Assembly (NCBI GenBank): GCA_020747065.1
Contig: JAGMVK010000026.1
Span: 248,001-312,000 of the forward strand
DNA length: 64,000 bases
Direction: 5' to 3'
Origin: Cadophora sp. MPI-SDFR-AT-0126
Taxonomy: Eukaryota > Ascomycota > Leotiomycetes > Helotiales > Ploettnerulaceae
Under the pieces are notes generated by a model, which saw only the letters and a list, made by a program, of their open reading frames with translations, had not been told where the DNA came from and searched no databases. Below are positions 11,861-22,694 of the stretch, piece by piece (the stretch's first letter is position 1; every line of letters starts with the position of its first letter). The position numbers and the translations under genes were made by a program.

Positions 11861-12555
11861 TCAGTCTTTCTTCTCGCGCTCAGCCTCCATCTGAATCCCC
11901 TCCGCAGCCTCGGCGCCTCCTTCACCCTTCGTCTTATCCTCCTTCACAGCTCCCGCCGCGTCTTGGCCAGTCATTCTCCAGAACTCGGCGAAAGGCTTAA
12001 GCTCCTCCATCATTCTCGGCACATCTTCCTGAAGAAACTTCCACAGAAACCCATAATCGGTAGTACTACTACCACCGAAATCGAAATCCATACTGTAGCG
12101 TTGTAGATCCGCCTCCTTGATTGCAGGCTCCCACGCTGCGAGTTGAGGGGAGAGAGCAGGATATGAGGCGGGAGAGACGAGAGTGAGGAGTTTGATTTGG
12201 GCGTAGACGTCGTGGGCACATTCGAGGTGGAAGCAGAAGGCACGACGCTCGGTGTCGGGATGGGTGCCTTGGATGTCTACATATTTGGGCGGCTCCTTGA
12301 CTTTGAGGTCCTGTAAAGAAGTGAGGCAGAGTTCGGTTAGCGATTATTCCAAGATCCTTGGGTTTCCTTTTCGAGGGCTGATGGTGGTTTTGAAGGATTG
12401 TTAAAGGAACGCACATCTGTTGAATTGAACTTGACACGGAATTCATCGAGGTCTGCCAGGTGGTTTGCCAAGAGGTCGACCGTGTACCCTCTGGAAATCA
12501 CGGTAATCTCCTCCCCTGTTTTGTTGGGGTGCTTCCGCTCTATTCTCTCCTTCAT
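11861..12555 (-). CDS. unknown protein of 196 aa, two exons
   Basis: Exon 1 is 12415-12555 and exon 2 is 11861-12310, separated by a 104-bp intron with GTGCGT and TTTACAG ends, phase 0. The joined protein starts MKERIERKHPNK and reads FNSTDDLKVKEPPKYVDIQG across the junction. It contains a segment rich in aromatic and acidic residues (FHLECAHDVYAQIKLL) and ends in a charged tail EAEREKKD. No signal peptide or membrane helix. I do not recognise the family. Support comes from an ATG start, the clean in-frame splice and coding-like composition on both sides of the intron. Confidence 0.7.
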
Positions 12556-13659
12556 TTTTCCGAGAAATTGGAGGGTGGAGGAGTCTTCTTCATCGCATCT
12601 GCCATCCCGTATTAGAAGATGCCTTTGAATGAGACGTTTCTGTCGGCGCGTGCCTGTTCTCCATGATTAATTTGATCTCTGGTGTTATGCTATGTGGTCT
12701 CGCGGTCGAAGTCGAAGACGATGCCTGGGAAGGTTGGCGTCCGAGGAAAGGCACTGCTTATATGCGAAAGCAAGGTCAAGGTCGAGGCAAATACTCTGAA
12801 TTAACTTTTCGCTCTTTTCATTTCTCGCTATCGGAATTCTCTTGCAGGTGCTTACTGCCTGGATGACTCTACCAGGAAGAGGCCTACCGACAAGTGAATC
12901 TCATTTTCGAGACAGCTTGGAAGTTTATCATCGGTCCATTCACTTAAGTGTACCAGAATGTGGAACTGAGCCACAATCGCGCCAGAGCTACCATGATTCA
13001 CCCCAATTTCTTCCTGCCTATCAACTGCAGAAAGTTCGAAGTCGATTTATGTTATTCTCTTCAAATCCATAAGCCGATCAACATTCACCTCCACAATCCT
13101 TAATCTCTTCCCAATCCCCATCGTGGGTGACAAGCAGGCCATTCAAGCCTGCAGTATCTCAGCGATGTGCATGCTGACTCGACCCATAGCGCTCGCGGAT
13201 GGCGTCGATATCGATACGATTGTTGAGCAGACGCGAGCCAATGCAATTTGTAGACCGCCACATACGGATCAGCTACTCGAACATACCAAATGCCAATGAG
13301 CGACGGACAATGCTTTGGGAAGATCTATGTAGGAGTTTTGACATGCTGATCCTTCTTCGAAACAGTCATACCGAGTAACACTTTAATTGGCGAGGGATGC
13401 TTAGGAGCTGCCCTGACAAGTAATTCGCTCCTGGTCGTGATTATGTCATGGCTAGCCTCATGGTATCGTGGGTACTTCGGCCGCAAGGGTAACAGCCAGG
13501 TTTTGTGAATTGTGCATGGTTCATTCGCAAGTTGTTCTTCGAGACTGAGCTGCATGGACAAGCTAGTAAACGAATCTAAGGACGTTCCCTTTCACACAGA
13601 TCTAGCAGTAGCATAGTATGCGTAATAGTCTTGCGATCCATCTGGGAATGGGGGTATGT
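12556..13659. other. intergenic region with no supported gene
   Basis: About 1.1 kb. It separates two leftward genes. A 46-codon frame from ATG 13164 on the plus strand looks mildly coding-like but is too short to support. A minus-strand frame at 13325-13561 has no recognisable content. Confidence 0.45.
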
Positions 13660-15435
13660 CTACAGATGTTTCTCCTTCCCCTGCGAGGTGAAACCTGGTA
13701 GGACATCGCACTGTAAGTCCTCGTAGAATTGAAACCCGTGGTAGTCTCCCGTTCCATCGAAAGTCTCTAACCCCTTGCACGCATTGTCGTCGACAAAGCC
13801 ACCTGGGGGCACGATAAAGGGCGACTCATTGGGAGCACTGCCGCTCGATTCGACATGGTTGAAGTCGAGGTTAAAGAAGCCCGTCGGCAAGTCAAGCGAG
13901 CCCTCCCAGATATTTCCGAGAGTGACATCTTCGAATTCAAACGCGGGAGAATCTGTGAATGTTGCAGCATCACACAGAAAACTGTAAGATAGGTTATGGT
14001 TAGCAGCGGTACACACGTTATAAATGGCAGTCACACCTTTGGAGACACAGAGAATCCGCGTAAGAATCATCCATCATCGAATTTGGGGCAGTCAATAATG
14101 CCACCTCTTGATCTTTGCCTGGTAATGAAGCTTTCTCTAGCACGGTCGAAATCTCATCATCGAAGCCCCAATCACCCTTCCAGTTCTCCGCAACCGAGAA
14201 ACCGTCACTGAAGTGTTCAGCAAGATGATCCACGCGGTCCGACCAGGTACTAAATGTATCGTCGCAAAATCCACACCGGGAACGAATCGAATTCGTGACA
14301 GTCTTCCAGAACTCCATGGACGGAGCGAAAGCACAGTTCCTATGCATGAGTCGCAAGTGCTGCCGCAGGTGGTCTTTTCGATAGAACGTTCGTTCTGAGA
14401 TCGGCCGGCTTACACAGGCGGTGTAGCCATGAGCTGCAATATGCTCCGGATCTGGGTCAATATCTCCACAGAAGACACAAGTGATCTCATTGGTGATTGG
14501 ATTAACATCAATGCTTCCACTTGGACTGCAGGTCCACTTTTCAAGAGGCAGGTGTATGGACTTTTCGTGGCGCTGCCAGTCGTATTTAGTCCGGAAACGA
14601 TCAGTGCAGAATGTACATTGAAATTTTTTAGAAGGGTAGTCGTCGTCTTGATTCTCTGAACATGAGTAATTGCTGATCTTGGCTGGAAGTCGCCGATGCC
14701 TTCGTACTGACGGAACAAGCGTCGTGGTGATGACATGTTCGCTCCTCCATTCTTCAGAGTACACCGATTCAACATTCGTAACATATGACCGAATCTCCAT
14801 GCTTGAGAGTGAAGATTCGCTTGGACAGAACTCGCGATGATATCGCGTTGATCCTCTGAGAAAGCTCCCACTACACGCGCCCTTGAGCTGGCTTACTGCT
14901 TCCAGAATTGCTGGCAAGGCAGCGGCTTCATGTTCCGTCCAGGAGTTTAACCAACGATGGAATAGGGGTACATCGTCACTAGATGGGGGTGCCGTTAACG
15001 TCCTCTCGTCTTTTTCTGAGGGGAAAGGATCTTTCTCTGGCTTGGGAACCTTCCCTCGCTTTCGTACGTTTGCAAACCACTTTGAGAGAGTTAGCGCCGT
15101 TAGACTCATAGAATCCAGTCCTTAAAATAATACTAGCGAGACGTTCCAGATCATAGAGAATAACAGGTGATGATACTACATACGTTCGATACTTGGCTGC
15201 GTTTGAGTCCAGTCTCTGCACTCAGGTGATCTACGTCACTCGGTGTAGGATATGGAGATTGGCGATGAACCGAAGTCCATCCTTCTAAGATACGGAGAGC
15301 TGTACGCGGGAACCGCGGTCTTGAACGTGGCCCTCCTTTGGATGGGTTGCTTGTGATACCGGAGAGTGATCCTGGACCGGGATGACTCTTGCTCGACCCC
15401 GCAATTGAGCGTGAGGAGGTACGAGAGGGAGGCAT
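13660..15435 (-). CDS. homeodomain plus C2H2 zinc-finger transcription factor
   Basis: Three exons, 15184-15435, 14037-15079 and 13660-13981, give 538 aa. Intron 1 (104 bp, GTATGT, branch GCTAAC, acceptor CAAAG) splits the homeodomain recognition helix exactly: exon 1 ends KRSQVSN and exon 2 begins WFANVRKRGK. Upstream, FPRTALRILEGW and SPYPTPSDVDHL form helices 1 and 2. C2H2-like fingers follow: CTFCTDRFRTKYDWQRHEKSIH, CVFCGDIDPDPEHIAAH, a degenerate RKDHLRQHLRLMH, and CGFCDDTFSTWSDRVDHLAEH. Intron 2 is 55 bp (GTGTGA, branch GCTAAC, CTTACAG, phase 2). The acidic C terminus (FEFEDV, FNLDF) could be an activation region. It should act in the nucleus as a sequence-specific DNA-binding regulator; targets cannot be inferred. 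Confidence 0.88.
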
Positions 15436-16621
15436 CGAAGTGAGGACGGGTGTGTGCGGAATCTATGAGCCTACGCTGGGAAATCAAAATTCTCGGGTGT
15501 AAGATTGAGTTGCTTTGCAGGTCTTTGATGCGGTGGTGGAGAGAATGTTCTGCGAGACGAATCAGGACAATAGTCATCACGTGATGCTAGTCTATCCACG
15601 CCCTTCCGTATTTGGAGCGGAGGTCAGAAATTTTGGGAGACCGTTAAATCAAATCTGAGACTTAACTCCATTGTATATCTCTAATGATACTGTAAGTGCT
15701 GTGAGTTTCATAATCACACAGTCCGAGATTGAATGGTTTGAGGATCGAGAAATCTGATTGCAGAAGAACGGCGTAGCTTAGAGAAATTATGACTGTCTTC
15801 TTCCACATAATCTCAGTAGCTTATTCTTCGTCTTATTACCACACTGATCTGTTGATTCGGCCAGTCTCTAGCGAGCAAGCAAGTGAAGTGGTGGACGCCG
15901 GCTTTACTGAACCATGTACAGCGTAAGTACCAAGCATAGAGTACATCTTGTTGTCCCAATTGTTCGAAGGTAGATGGCCCTCTCACAGTCTGGATCTACC
16001 CAGGTATACCAAGCCTACAAGAAGAAAGTGTTCCACTACAGCAGTTGTATCCCACCGGTTCCTCGCGTAATTCAAGCATGGCTCGCTTAGACAAAAGTCC
16101 CCAAAACAAGAGGTAAGTCTGCGTCTCTCCTCGAGCAAACTTCTTTTCGAGGAAGCTAGCAGCATTCACACGCTCAGCTTTGCAGGAAAATTCTGCAAGC
16201 CACCTCGCCATTCTATTGACGCAAGGCTACGAAAAGTATTCACCACGAAAGACAAATCCTACCCCCACCACTCCTCAGCTTTTCATAAAGGACGCCCTCC
16301 ACCCGGCACCAATTCTTCTTTTCTTCCCCTCTGCAGAAAAAAGAAGGAAGGAAGAGCAGATCACGCAGACTGTGCAGATCGCACAGAAGCAACGCAGACA
16401 CAAAGGTAATAATCCTTCCATGTACTGGCCGGAGGCTAAAGAGGCATGGAATACATCTGACTGACAATGAAAGCCTCCTAGACTCCAATTCCCCTGTTGT
16501 CCGAGGAAGGTACTGAAGCGCTCGTCAAAGTATCAACTACTTCTCATACAACGTAAGTCTACCCCAGCGATACCATGCTAGCATCAGAAGTACGCGGCGT
16601 GCTGATAGACTAGACAGTGCC
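15436..16621. other. intergenic region; leader intron of next gene
   Basis: About 1.2 kb. It should hold the divergent promoters of the leftward homeodomain gene and the rightward small gene. A likely 5'-leader intron lies at 16553-16617 (GTAAGT to GACAG), directly ahead of the ATG at 16622. Another splice-like pair (GTAAGT near 16110, TTTGCAG near 16188) has no coding exon around it and may belong to a longer leader. Confidence 0.45.
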
Positions 16622-16943
16622 ATGTCGGACTCCGAGGAAGCCGCCGACAAAGCCCAGCTCAAGGCCCTCTTCGTCATCGCCGAACGCTTCCCCTCTTCGA
16701 TCCCAAATCCTCCTATTGAAGATCGCTTCACCACCCCCTTGGAGTGGTCCGATGGATCCTCGTGCAATCGATTTCGGCTTGTTCATTGGCCAGGTGAAGA
16801 AGATTCCGGATGACAAAAACGGCGAACCTCGATACAGCATCAACAGAAGTATGTCGAAGATCTCATGTAGAACATGTTCGCGTGTAACATATACAGTTAA
16901 TTGCAAAGGTAACATCTGGGAACGTCGGACCCCTTATTGTTGA
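16622..16943 (+). pseudogene. small unknown gene, apparently frameshifted
   Basis: ATG 16622 follows a good leader acceptor and opens a coding-like frame (MSDSEEAADKAQLKALFVIA, then FTTPLEWSDGSS), which ends at 16813. Around 16750-16770 coding character moves to another frame (AIDFGLFIGQVKKIPDDK, then NGEPRYSIN), which continues to a stop at 16941-16943. A 48-bp intron with GTATGT and ATACAG ends (16849-16896) fits in that second frame and gives the ending NCKGNIWERRTPYC. No intron can explain the first frame change, because there is no room for one. So the locus is either a pseudogene with one indel or carries a sequence error. No known domain recognised. Confidence 0.5.
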
Positions 16944-17621
16944 GCTAATCACCCCAGCATGACTTGTCACAAAGCCAAGTCAGTCCATACGATCAAATGA
17001 CCTGTCCAGGAGACAAGTAAAGAGAACGAAGTGGCCGTTGATAATCCTCTCTTAGGGCATGAACATGCTCGATTGGGAAAACAGAGGACGAGATCCAGCT
17101 AAACACGGAAAACTCCAATCCTGGATACCCACGAACGCTCATGAATGACTGTCAATCGTCAGATGCCGAGTTTTGAAGTGTTGGAAAATGCTTGTGCCAC
17201 CCCTTGGTCCTCGATTCTGAAATCCTTCGTTGACAAGCTTGTGGTCTTGTTTAGCTACTGAAGAAAGTTGAACAGGTCCTTTGAAATGAGCAGACCGTTA
17301 TTCCTCTTCTTGGAGTCAGAACTTACCCCAGACACCTCCACTCCGAAGCGGGGTGCGGCAAATTGCTTACGGAGTTGTGGTATGACTGCCAAGTTGTCCT
17401 TGCATTTTCGCTTTGGTGAGACGGCCGCCGCTGAGTAGCTTTGCCAAATCTGAACGTTGCTCGAAACTGGCTGCACACTCCTGATGTGGTGTCTCGGCGA
17501 ATACCAGGGTTGTGGTACTTCGCAAAAACTACCTTATATTGGCCGGTCTGCGGTGAAACTCTGTATGACGGGAGGTTTCCTTCAATAAGTATCTTTCCGA
17601 AAGGATCAGCATGGGATACTA
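16944..17621. other. intergenic region
   Basis: About 680 bp with no supported gene, ending at the left boundary of a small inverted-repeat element. Confidence 0.5.
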
Positions 17622-17907
17622 CTATCCCCCCCCCTAAATAATGTTAAAATATGGAACTTATGGGGCGGAGGCTCGAAGTACTATTTCTAACTGGTCAGAG
17701 GCCCTTGTAATAGCCTTGTCAATTTTGAGGCACGAGCCAAAATTTGGTCTGTTGTAAAGGCTAGGGTAGTTGTAGAAGGTTCCAGAGGGCCTTTGCCCCT
17801 TGACAGTGACTATAATCCACTATTTTTACTGGATAAACACCCTAGAAAGCTGCCCACACGAGTACCACTTTTCCCGCTTTTTAACATTATTTAGGGGAGG
17901 GGGATAG
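17622..17907. mobile_element. 286-bp MITE with long inverted repeats
   Basis: The left end starts CTATCCCC and reads through a C run into CTAAATAATGTTAAAA. The complement of the right end starts CTATCCCC and reads through a C-rich run (with one T) into the same CTAAATAATGTTAAAA. The match covers about 30 bp. TA flanks both sides (17620-17621 and 17908-17909), fitting a target duplication. There is no open frame inside. This is the structure of a miniature inverted-repeat element mobilised by a Tc1/mariner-type transposase. Its ends differ from those of both larger elements in this window, so neither is an obvious parent. Confidence 0.85.
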
Positions 17908-18737
17908 TAGACGGAAAGTTGGTAAAGGACAGAGCGTACTTACTAGCGGAGAATATCCTGCTTTTTCTGTGCGTTGCGAGAAACTTCTCCTGGCTGCATG
18001 GAACTTACTGCAAGCCCTCTGATAAGCTTAGCGGTGAGCGCTCTTAGGGCAGCTCCACTGTCAACATAACTTTTCTCTTTGACTCGTCATTTCTATGGTC
18101 TGTGATCAACACACAAGAAAAGGAAGGAAGAGTACGCCGGAACTTCCTGTGTTTCACGAAATACATTTGTTGAATCTTGGAAACGAAGGTCCTTGTGGAA
18201 TTGTGCTATCGGACGAACTCCTAGAGTTGGGGGGGGGGGGGGACTTCCGTGGAGGCGGGTGGGGGGCATGACGGTCCTGTCTGCATAATGAGTTAGTTGG
18301 ACTTGCTTGAGTCAAGGACATCAGTAAAGAGGGACCCGCTGGCATAGAAATCACGGAATTTTCCTTTCGTATCTTAAACCCTTTTTTTCGGCGGAGGAAA
18401 AGAATTGAAAGTTTTGGGAGGAATGTCCTTGCGTTGCCCTTGCGTTGCCCCTGCGTTGCCCCTGCGTCGCGCTTGCGTCTGTCTCTGTTACCCCTCGGAG
18501 AAATGTAAAAGTGTTCTGGAATCGCGACGCCGGCCACTGCCTGCGTTGCTTGACTAGGGGCTCTCACTCCCGGAATGTCCGCTGGGAACCAACCTTCTTT
18601 CGTGCTTCAATAGCCACAGCGCAAAGCACAAAGTCAATTGAAAAAGTGGGTCAGGAATGTCTTAAGGCAATCGCCATCCTCTGGAGGTTGTTGGGAGGAT
18701 TCCTATCTGGTCGCTAAGCACTGCAAAAAAAAAGACG
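17908..18737. other. intergenic region with simple repeats
   Basis: About 830 bp holding a run of 14 G at 18229-18242 and an 11-bp tandem repeat at 18428-18477. A minus-strand frame at 18154-18567 runs across these repeats and is rejected. The last part is the promoter of the Cys-rich gene. Confidence 0.5.
18428..18477. repeat. 11-bp tandem repeat, about 4.5 copies
   Basis: Units close to CTTGCGTTGCC follow each other directly, the later ones with one or two changes. No function implied. Confidence 0.8.
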
Positions 18738-19225
18738 ATGTCGTTGGCGGCATTCAATACCAATACCAATTCTCAACTTGATGAGGAGGATCAAACGCCT
18801 TGCAGGTTCTCTAGGGTTATAGATGTTATAGATGTCATCCAATGGGAATGCGACGCGTGCCTTTGTCGTCGCGAGTCGTCCGGTCAGGCGGAGGCTCCTC
18901 CTGCACTCGAGCCTAACACTTTGGAATCAGCCTTGTTTACCCCGAGCCTAACTCCCATTTATGAACTGGTCAGCCTCACTTTCTACTAGACGTGCTATGC
19001 TAACCCTGGTATATAGGCACCCAAGCGAAGATACGTGTATATCTGGCAATGCGTGAGTCGACTGCCCAAAAGCACAGCCTCCTTCATCCTTCATCGAAAC
19101 CTAACGGCGCCCGAATATAGTGTGCATGTGGATGCTCGGGAATCAATATTACGGTCGCTGCGTGTCCAGAATGTGAGGTTTCTAGATGTGCGTACTGTCA
19201 GACGACGAAGGTGCAGCTACGATAG
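18738..19225 (+). CDS. 123-aa Cys-rich, probably zinc-binding protein
   Basis: Three exons: 18738-18968, 19017-19052 and 19121-19225. Both introns (48 and 68 bp) are phase 0, have CTAAC branch sites and end in ATATAG; the first donor is the weaker GTCAGC. The N-terminal half is acidic (QLDEEDQ). Cysteines occur in two groups: WECDACLC in exon 1, and after splicing WQCCACGCSG, then ACPECEVSRCAYCQ, with the second group split between exons 2 and 3. The CxxC spacing suggests one or two zinc sites. No signal peptide is seen, so it is probably intracellular. I recognise the general style from fungal hypothetical proteins but no named family. The stop lies 19 bp before the next gene's ATG. Confidence 0.8.
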
Positions 19226-19244
19226 ACTTGGGGTTGGGTAAACA

Positions 19245-21948
19245 ATGTCATGGAATACCTTCAGCGCTTGGGTTGCCTTCTTTGGGCAGCCCAATGGTCT
19301 GGTTGCCGCGTTGGGTCGGTATACAAGGCTGGGGAGGTGGAGTGATGTTTTGGAGGGAAGAGGATGGTTTTCCTATGATCAGATGTGCTGGCGTCCTGCG
19401 TCCTCAAAAGCTATGGGTTTGTCGTTCGAAAACGAAAAGACGATGTATACACTTTTGCTGCCCTGCGAGTGAGTCAATTAATGCGCCTACCAAGACCTTC
19501 AGCTACCATGTCGAAGCTTAATCTTTTCAAAGGCAACCTTCTCTTTCCCTAACATTTCTCGTTGAACAACCTTCAACCTCCTCACCCATCTCCGCCGCGC
19601 TCAGCAGCTGCGAATATGTCGATCGCGAAAGCTACGATCAATTTCTCGGTCTTACTAACGCAAGCGACTTGCGTCTTCTGATTTCCCCCCTCCAGACCGC
19701 TCTTAGCATCGCTGCGCTGGTACAGGCGAAGGTTAAGAGGAGAAGAAATACATCGGGAGGCTTTTTGTTTTTGACATTAGAAGTTGCAAAAGATTACCTG
19801 CGTCTTGTAGCACCGTGGAAAGCTATGGGCGGTGCTTCTCGCAGCTGCTACGCCAAAAGTTGGGATCCGGTGTTTTCAACACCGCGTGAATTCAACGATG
19901 ACTTCTCTCGTTCCTATATGGATATGAAAAGGGAGCTTTGTGCCGCTGGTGACGGGATCGAGCTATTCCTGCTGGATGATGTTGAGGGATCCGATCCTGA
20001 TGACACAGTCGAGGAGTTGAAGAAGTTTACTGCATCAGTGACTCTGGAAGATCTAAATGCAGCGCCTGAAACTACAGGACAGCGCCAAGGCGCCTGGCTA
20101 GATGTGAGAAGTTCCCTCGACGGCGGCAATACTTCTCAGACTTTCACAGCGAGCCGACTTTACGTGCATCTTAAAAGACGGGTATGCAAAGCATTTGATT
20201 TCCACCCCGAAGGAGAGTCCAAGCTGACGAAAATGGCATTAGCGAATTGGAAAACAGAATGCACTAGTTGCAAACAGATGCCTGATGTGAGAACACAAAC
20301 CTGCTTATTCTCTTTTAATGAGAAACCCCGTACTAAACATTTCTACAGATACATCAAAAAGCTGGATGCCCTGTACATGCTTGCTCTGGCAGAAGTGGCA
20401 GCACAACATGAAGTGCCATTGTTAAGAGATGCCTTCCATAAGCACCACAATCGTCAAACTTCACTACAAGTCACCATTTCTGCTGTAAGTGATCAAATAC
20501 TAAGATTTATATTGCCTCTTCATAAAACTATGGCCGGATGCTGACCTCTGGCATCCTAGGCCAATTTTAAAGTCTTTCAACTGCAGTTCCACTTGAACTA
20601 CTTTAAGTTGGGACCCTTACCGCCTGAGAACGAGGCCGACCACCGGGGAACTACAAGCAATACTGGGAAATGGATAGATCTGTCATTCTTGCAAGCACAA
20701 ACCCCGAAGTCGCCAGGCGGGAGAACACAAGGCATGTTTCAAGCCCAATTCTCGCTCGCCATATGTGGTTCCACGGAAAGTCGATGGGCTGCATATGCGT
20801 TCGATGACACTGAATCCGAGTTTGTTGAGGATGATTTTTACGACAAGATCTTCCCTTGCGGTCGTGATGGCTATCACCCGGACCCAATTGCTTCCTGTCT
20901 GCCAAATGATGACACCGATGCCGACCTTCCAATCTGGAATTCTCGGGAATATTTCCTCATTGTAGTGGCCCGCAGAGTGGCTCGGGCAGCGCATTCGTGG
21001 GAAGCCTTGGTGAGATTAGTTGAGCGCAGGATCAAAGAACACGTATGTTTGACGACTTAACGATCCCTAATCGTGCCTTGTGACAAATTTAATGGCACTA
21101 ATATCTCTAATAGAGGGCTCAACACCCTTCCACTTTGGCACACCTTGATGGCAGGAAAAGAGGTCGCAGCGAAACAGTTAAGACCTTCGATTGGACCCGG
21201 CAGACCAAGGAACTTGTTGACCTGCTGCGAAAGACTCTCTCGGAAGCAAACAAATACTGGGAGCATTTCAATTCTGTCAACGGAGATATTGACTACTTTA
21301 CAGACGTCAATTCTCCCGCGGACCCTTCGAACCGGATTACTCAATTACTCCGTGAAGTCAACGAAACCTTCCAGAAACTTGAAAGGCTTCAACGTAACCT
21401 GGATGACCTGAGTGTGCTCTGTAAAGATTCCGAGAATGCAGTGAGCTTATACCAAATACTACAGCGTCTACCAGGTTTTGAGGAAAACGCCTGCTGACTT
21501 ATCTAGCTCCAACTTCGCCTGATTCTTGAGAGCAGTGAAGCCACGAAAGCCAATGGAGCAACTACCGACTTTACGCTATTTGTATATTTATCAATCAAGA
21601 TTCTTCATCTTGCAAGCTAATTATTCGCAGGTTCTAGGTCCCATAGCGCTTGCTGCCGCCTGCATGCAGCTCGCCCCGTCCGTGATCCCCTTGCCACAAA
21701 GCCGTGAAACTTTCGTCATCTTGGCTCTAATTTTCATGGTTGCTGTGAAGATAGTGTACAATATCTCTCGCGCACTCCCTGGGGTCAGTTGGTGGTGGAG
21801 GACTATCAAGGCTCCTGTGAAGGCAATGAAATTGGAAAACATGAGAAACCTTCTCTCTGTCTGCGCTTTGAGCAGATTTCTGCGAAAACACAGCAGCGAT
21901 GTCGACAGAAAGGCGCAAGACGTTGAAATGGTCCCAGTCCAAAGTTGA
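19245..21948 (+). CDS. 792-aa protein with C-terminal membrane hairpin, CorA-like layout
   Basis: Six exons: 19245-19468, 19533-20484, 20560-21042, 21114-21440, 21507-21581 and 21631-21948. All five introns (49 to 75 bp) have GT..AG ends and conserve the frame. The first 600 residues are soluble. Residues around 555-660 are a long helical, charged segment (TKELVDLLRKTLSEANKYW, then NETFQKLERLQRNLDDL). Two hydrophobic segments follow after the last intron (GPIALAAACMQLAPSVI and ETFVILALIFMVAVKIVY), then a basic tail. A large soluble head, long helix and C-terminal two-helix hairpin resemble the CorA-type layout used by many fungal uncharacterised proteins, but no GMN motif is seen, so metal transport is not claimed. 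Exon 1 is the least certain part. Confidence 0.8.
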
Positions 21949-22694
21949 GGATTGATTGCTTCAACATTTTGCTTTCTATGTGTATATTTTGGGGCTTCAA
22001 TATACATACAATTCTGGAAATCATTTATTACTTTCAAGTCAAGCCATCGCACGCAACACTTCATTCAAACTGCCCTCTACTAGACTAAAGTCATAGAGAG
22101 AAAATTTCAGATCGCAGAAATGGCCACTCCTGATTGTCCGAACTTCATCGGGTGAACCGATTTACGACTCGAATTGAGCAAGAAAGCCGCGTGTATCTTG
22201 GTAATCGAAGGGCATGATCTCCCTGCCAGCTCTTTCCCGCCTTAGCCTTTGCCACCCAATCCTTGTCATATCAGATCATTGGAGGTCATCAGAGACCATA
22301 GAGCAAGTTTGGCCAGTAAAGAATACGGGGCTGTATGAATCTGCGGGGGTGTCCGCATTCATTGGGGAAGGCTTGCTCACCTGCAGGACCAATACCAATG
22401 GGCAGCGTACACGAATCCGCAGCCTCACTCAAAAACACCACAAGAAACTCCGGAAGAATTGCAACTGGCAACAACAACTTCCGCCTTGCATGGATGGACA
22501 TTCCAAAATTGCCAAGTGAGCAATGTCATCTCGCATCTGGCGACTCGGTCGAAACGACGTGTCGATGACTCGAACTTCAGCGAATATTCTCGTCGTCCAA
22601 ACAGCAGGACAGCCACCATCTCTCTCACAACACCAACAACTTTGTACTTTTACAGTAAGACATCACCGAGAGAGACTGGCGCAAAGCCTAGATC
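21949..22694. other. intergenic region, promoter of arginyl-tRNA synthetase
   Basis: About 750 bp between two rightward genes. Short overlapping frames only; nothing recognised besides the presumed promoter and leader of the next gene. Confidence 0.5.

Noticed and set aside
18154..18567. 137-codon minus-strand frame
   Set aside because: It crosses a poly-G run and an 11-bp tandem repeat and has Pro/Arg-rich composition produced by them.
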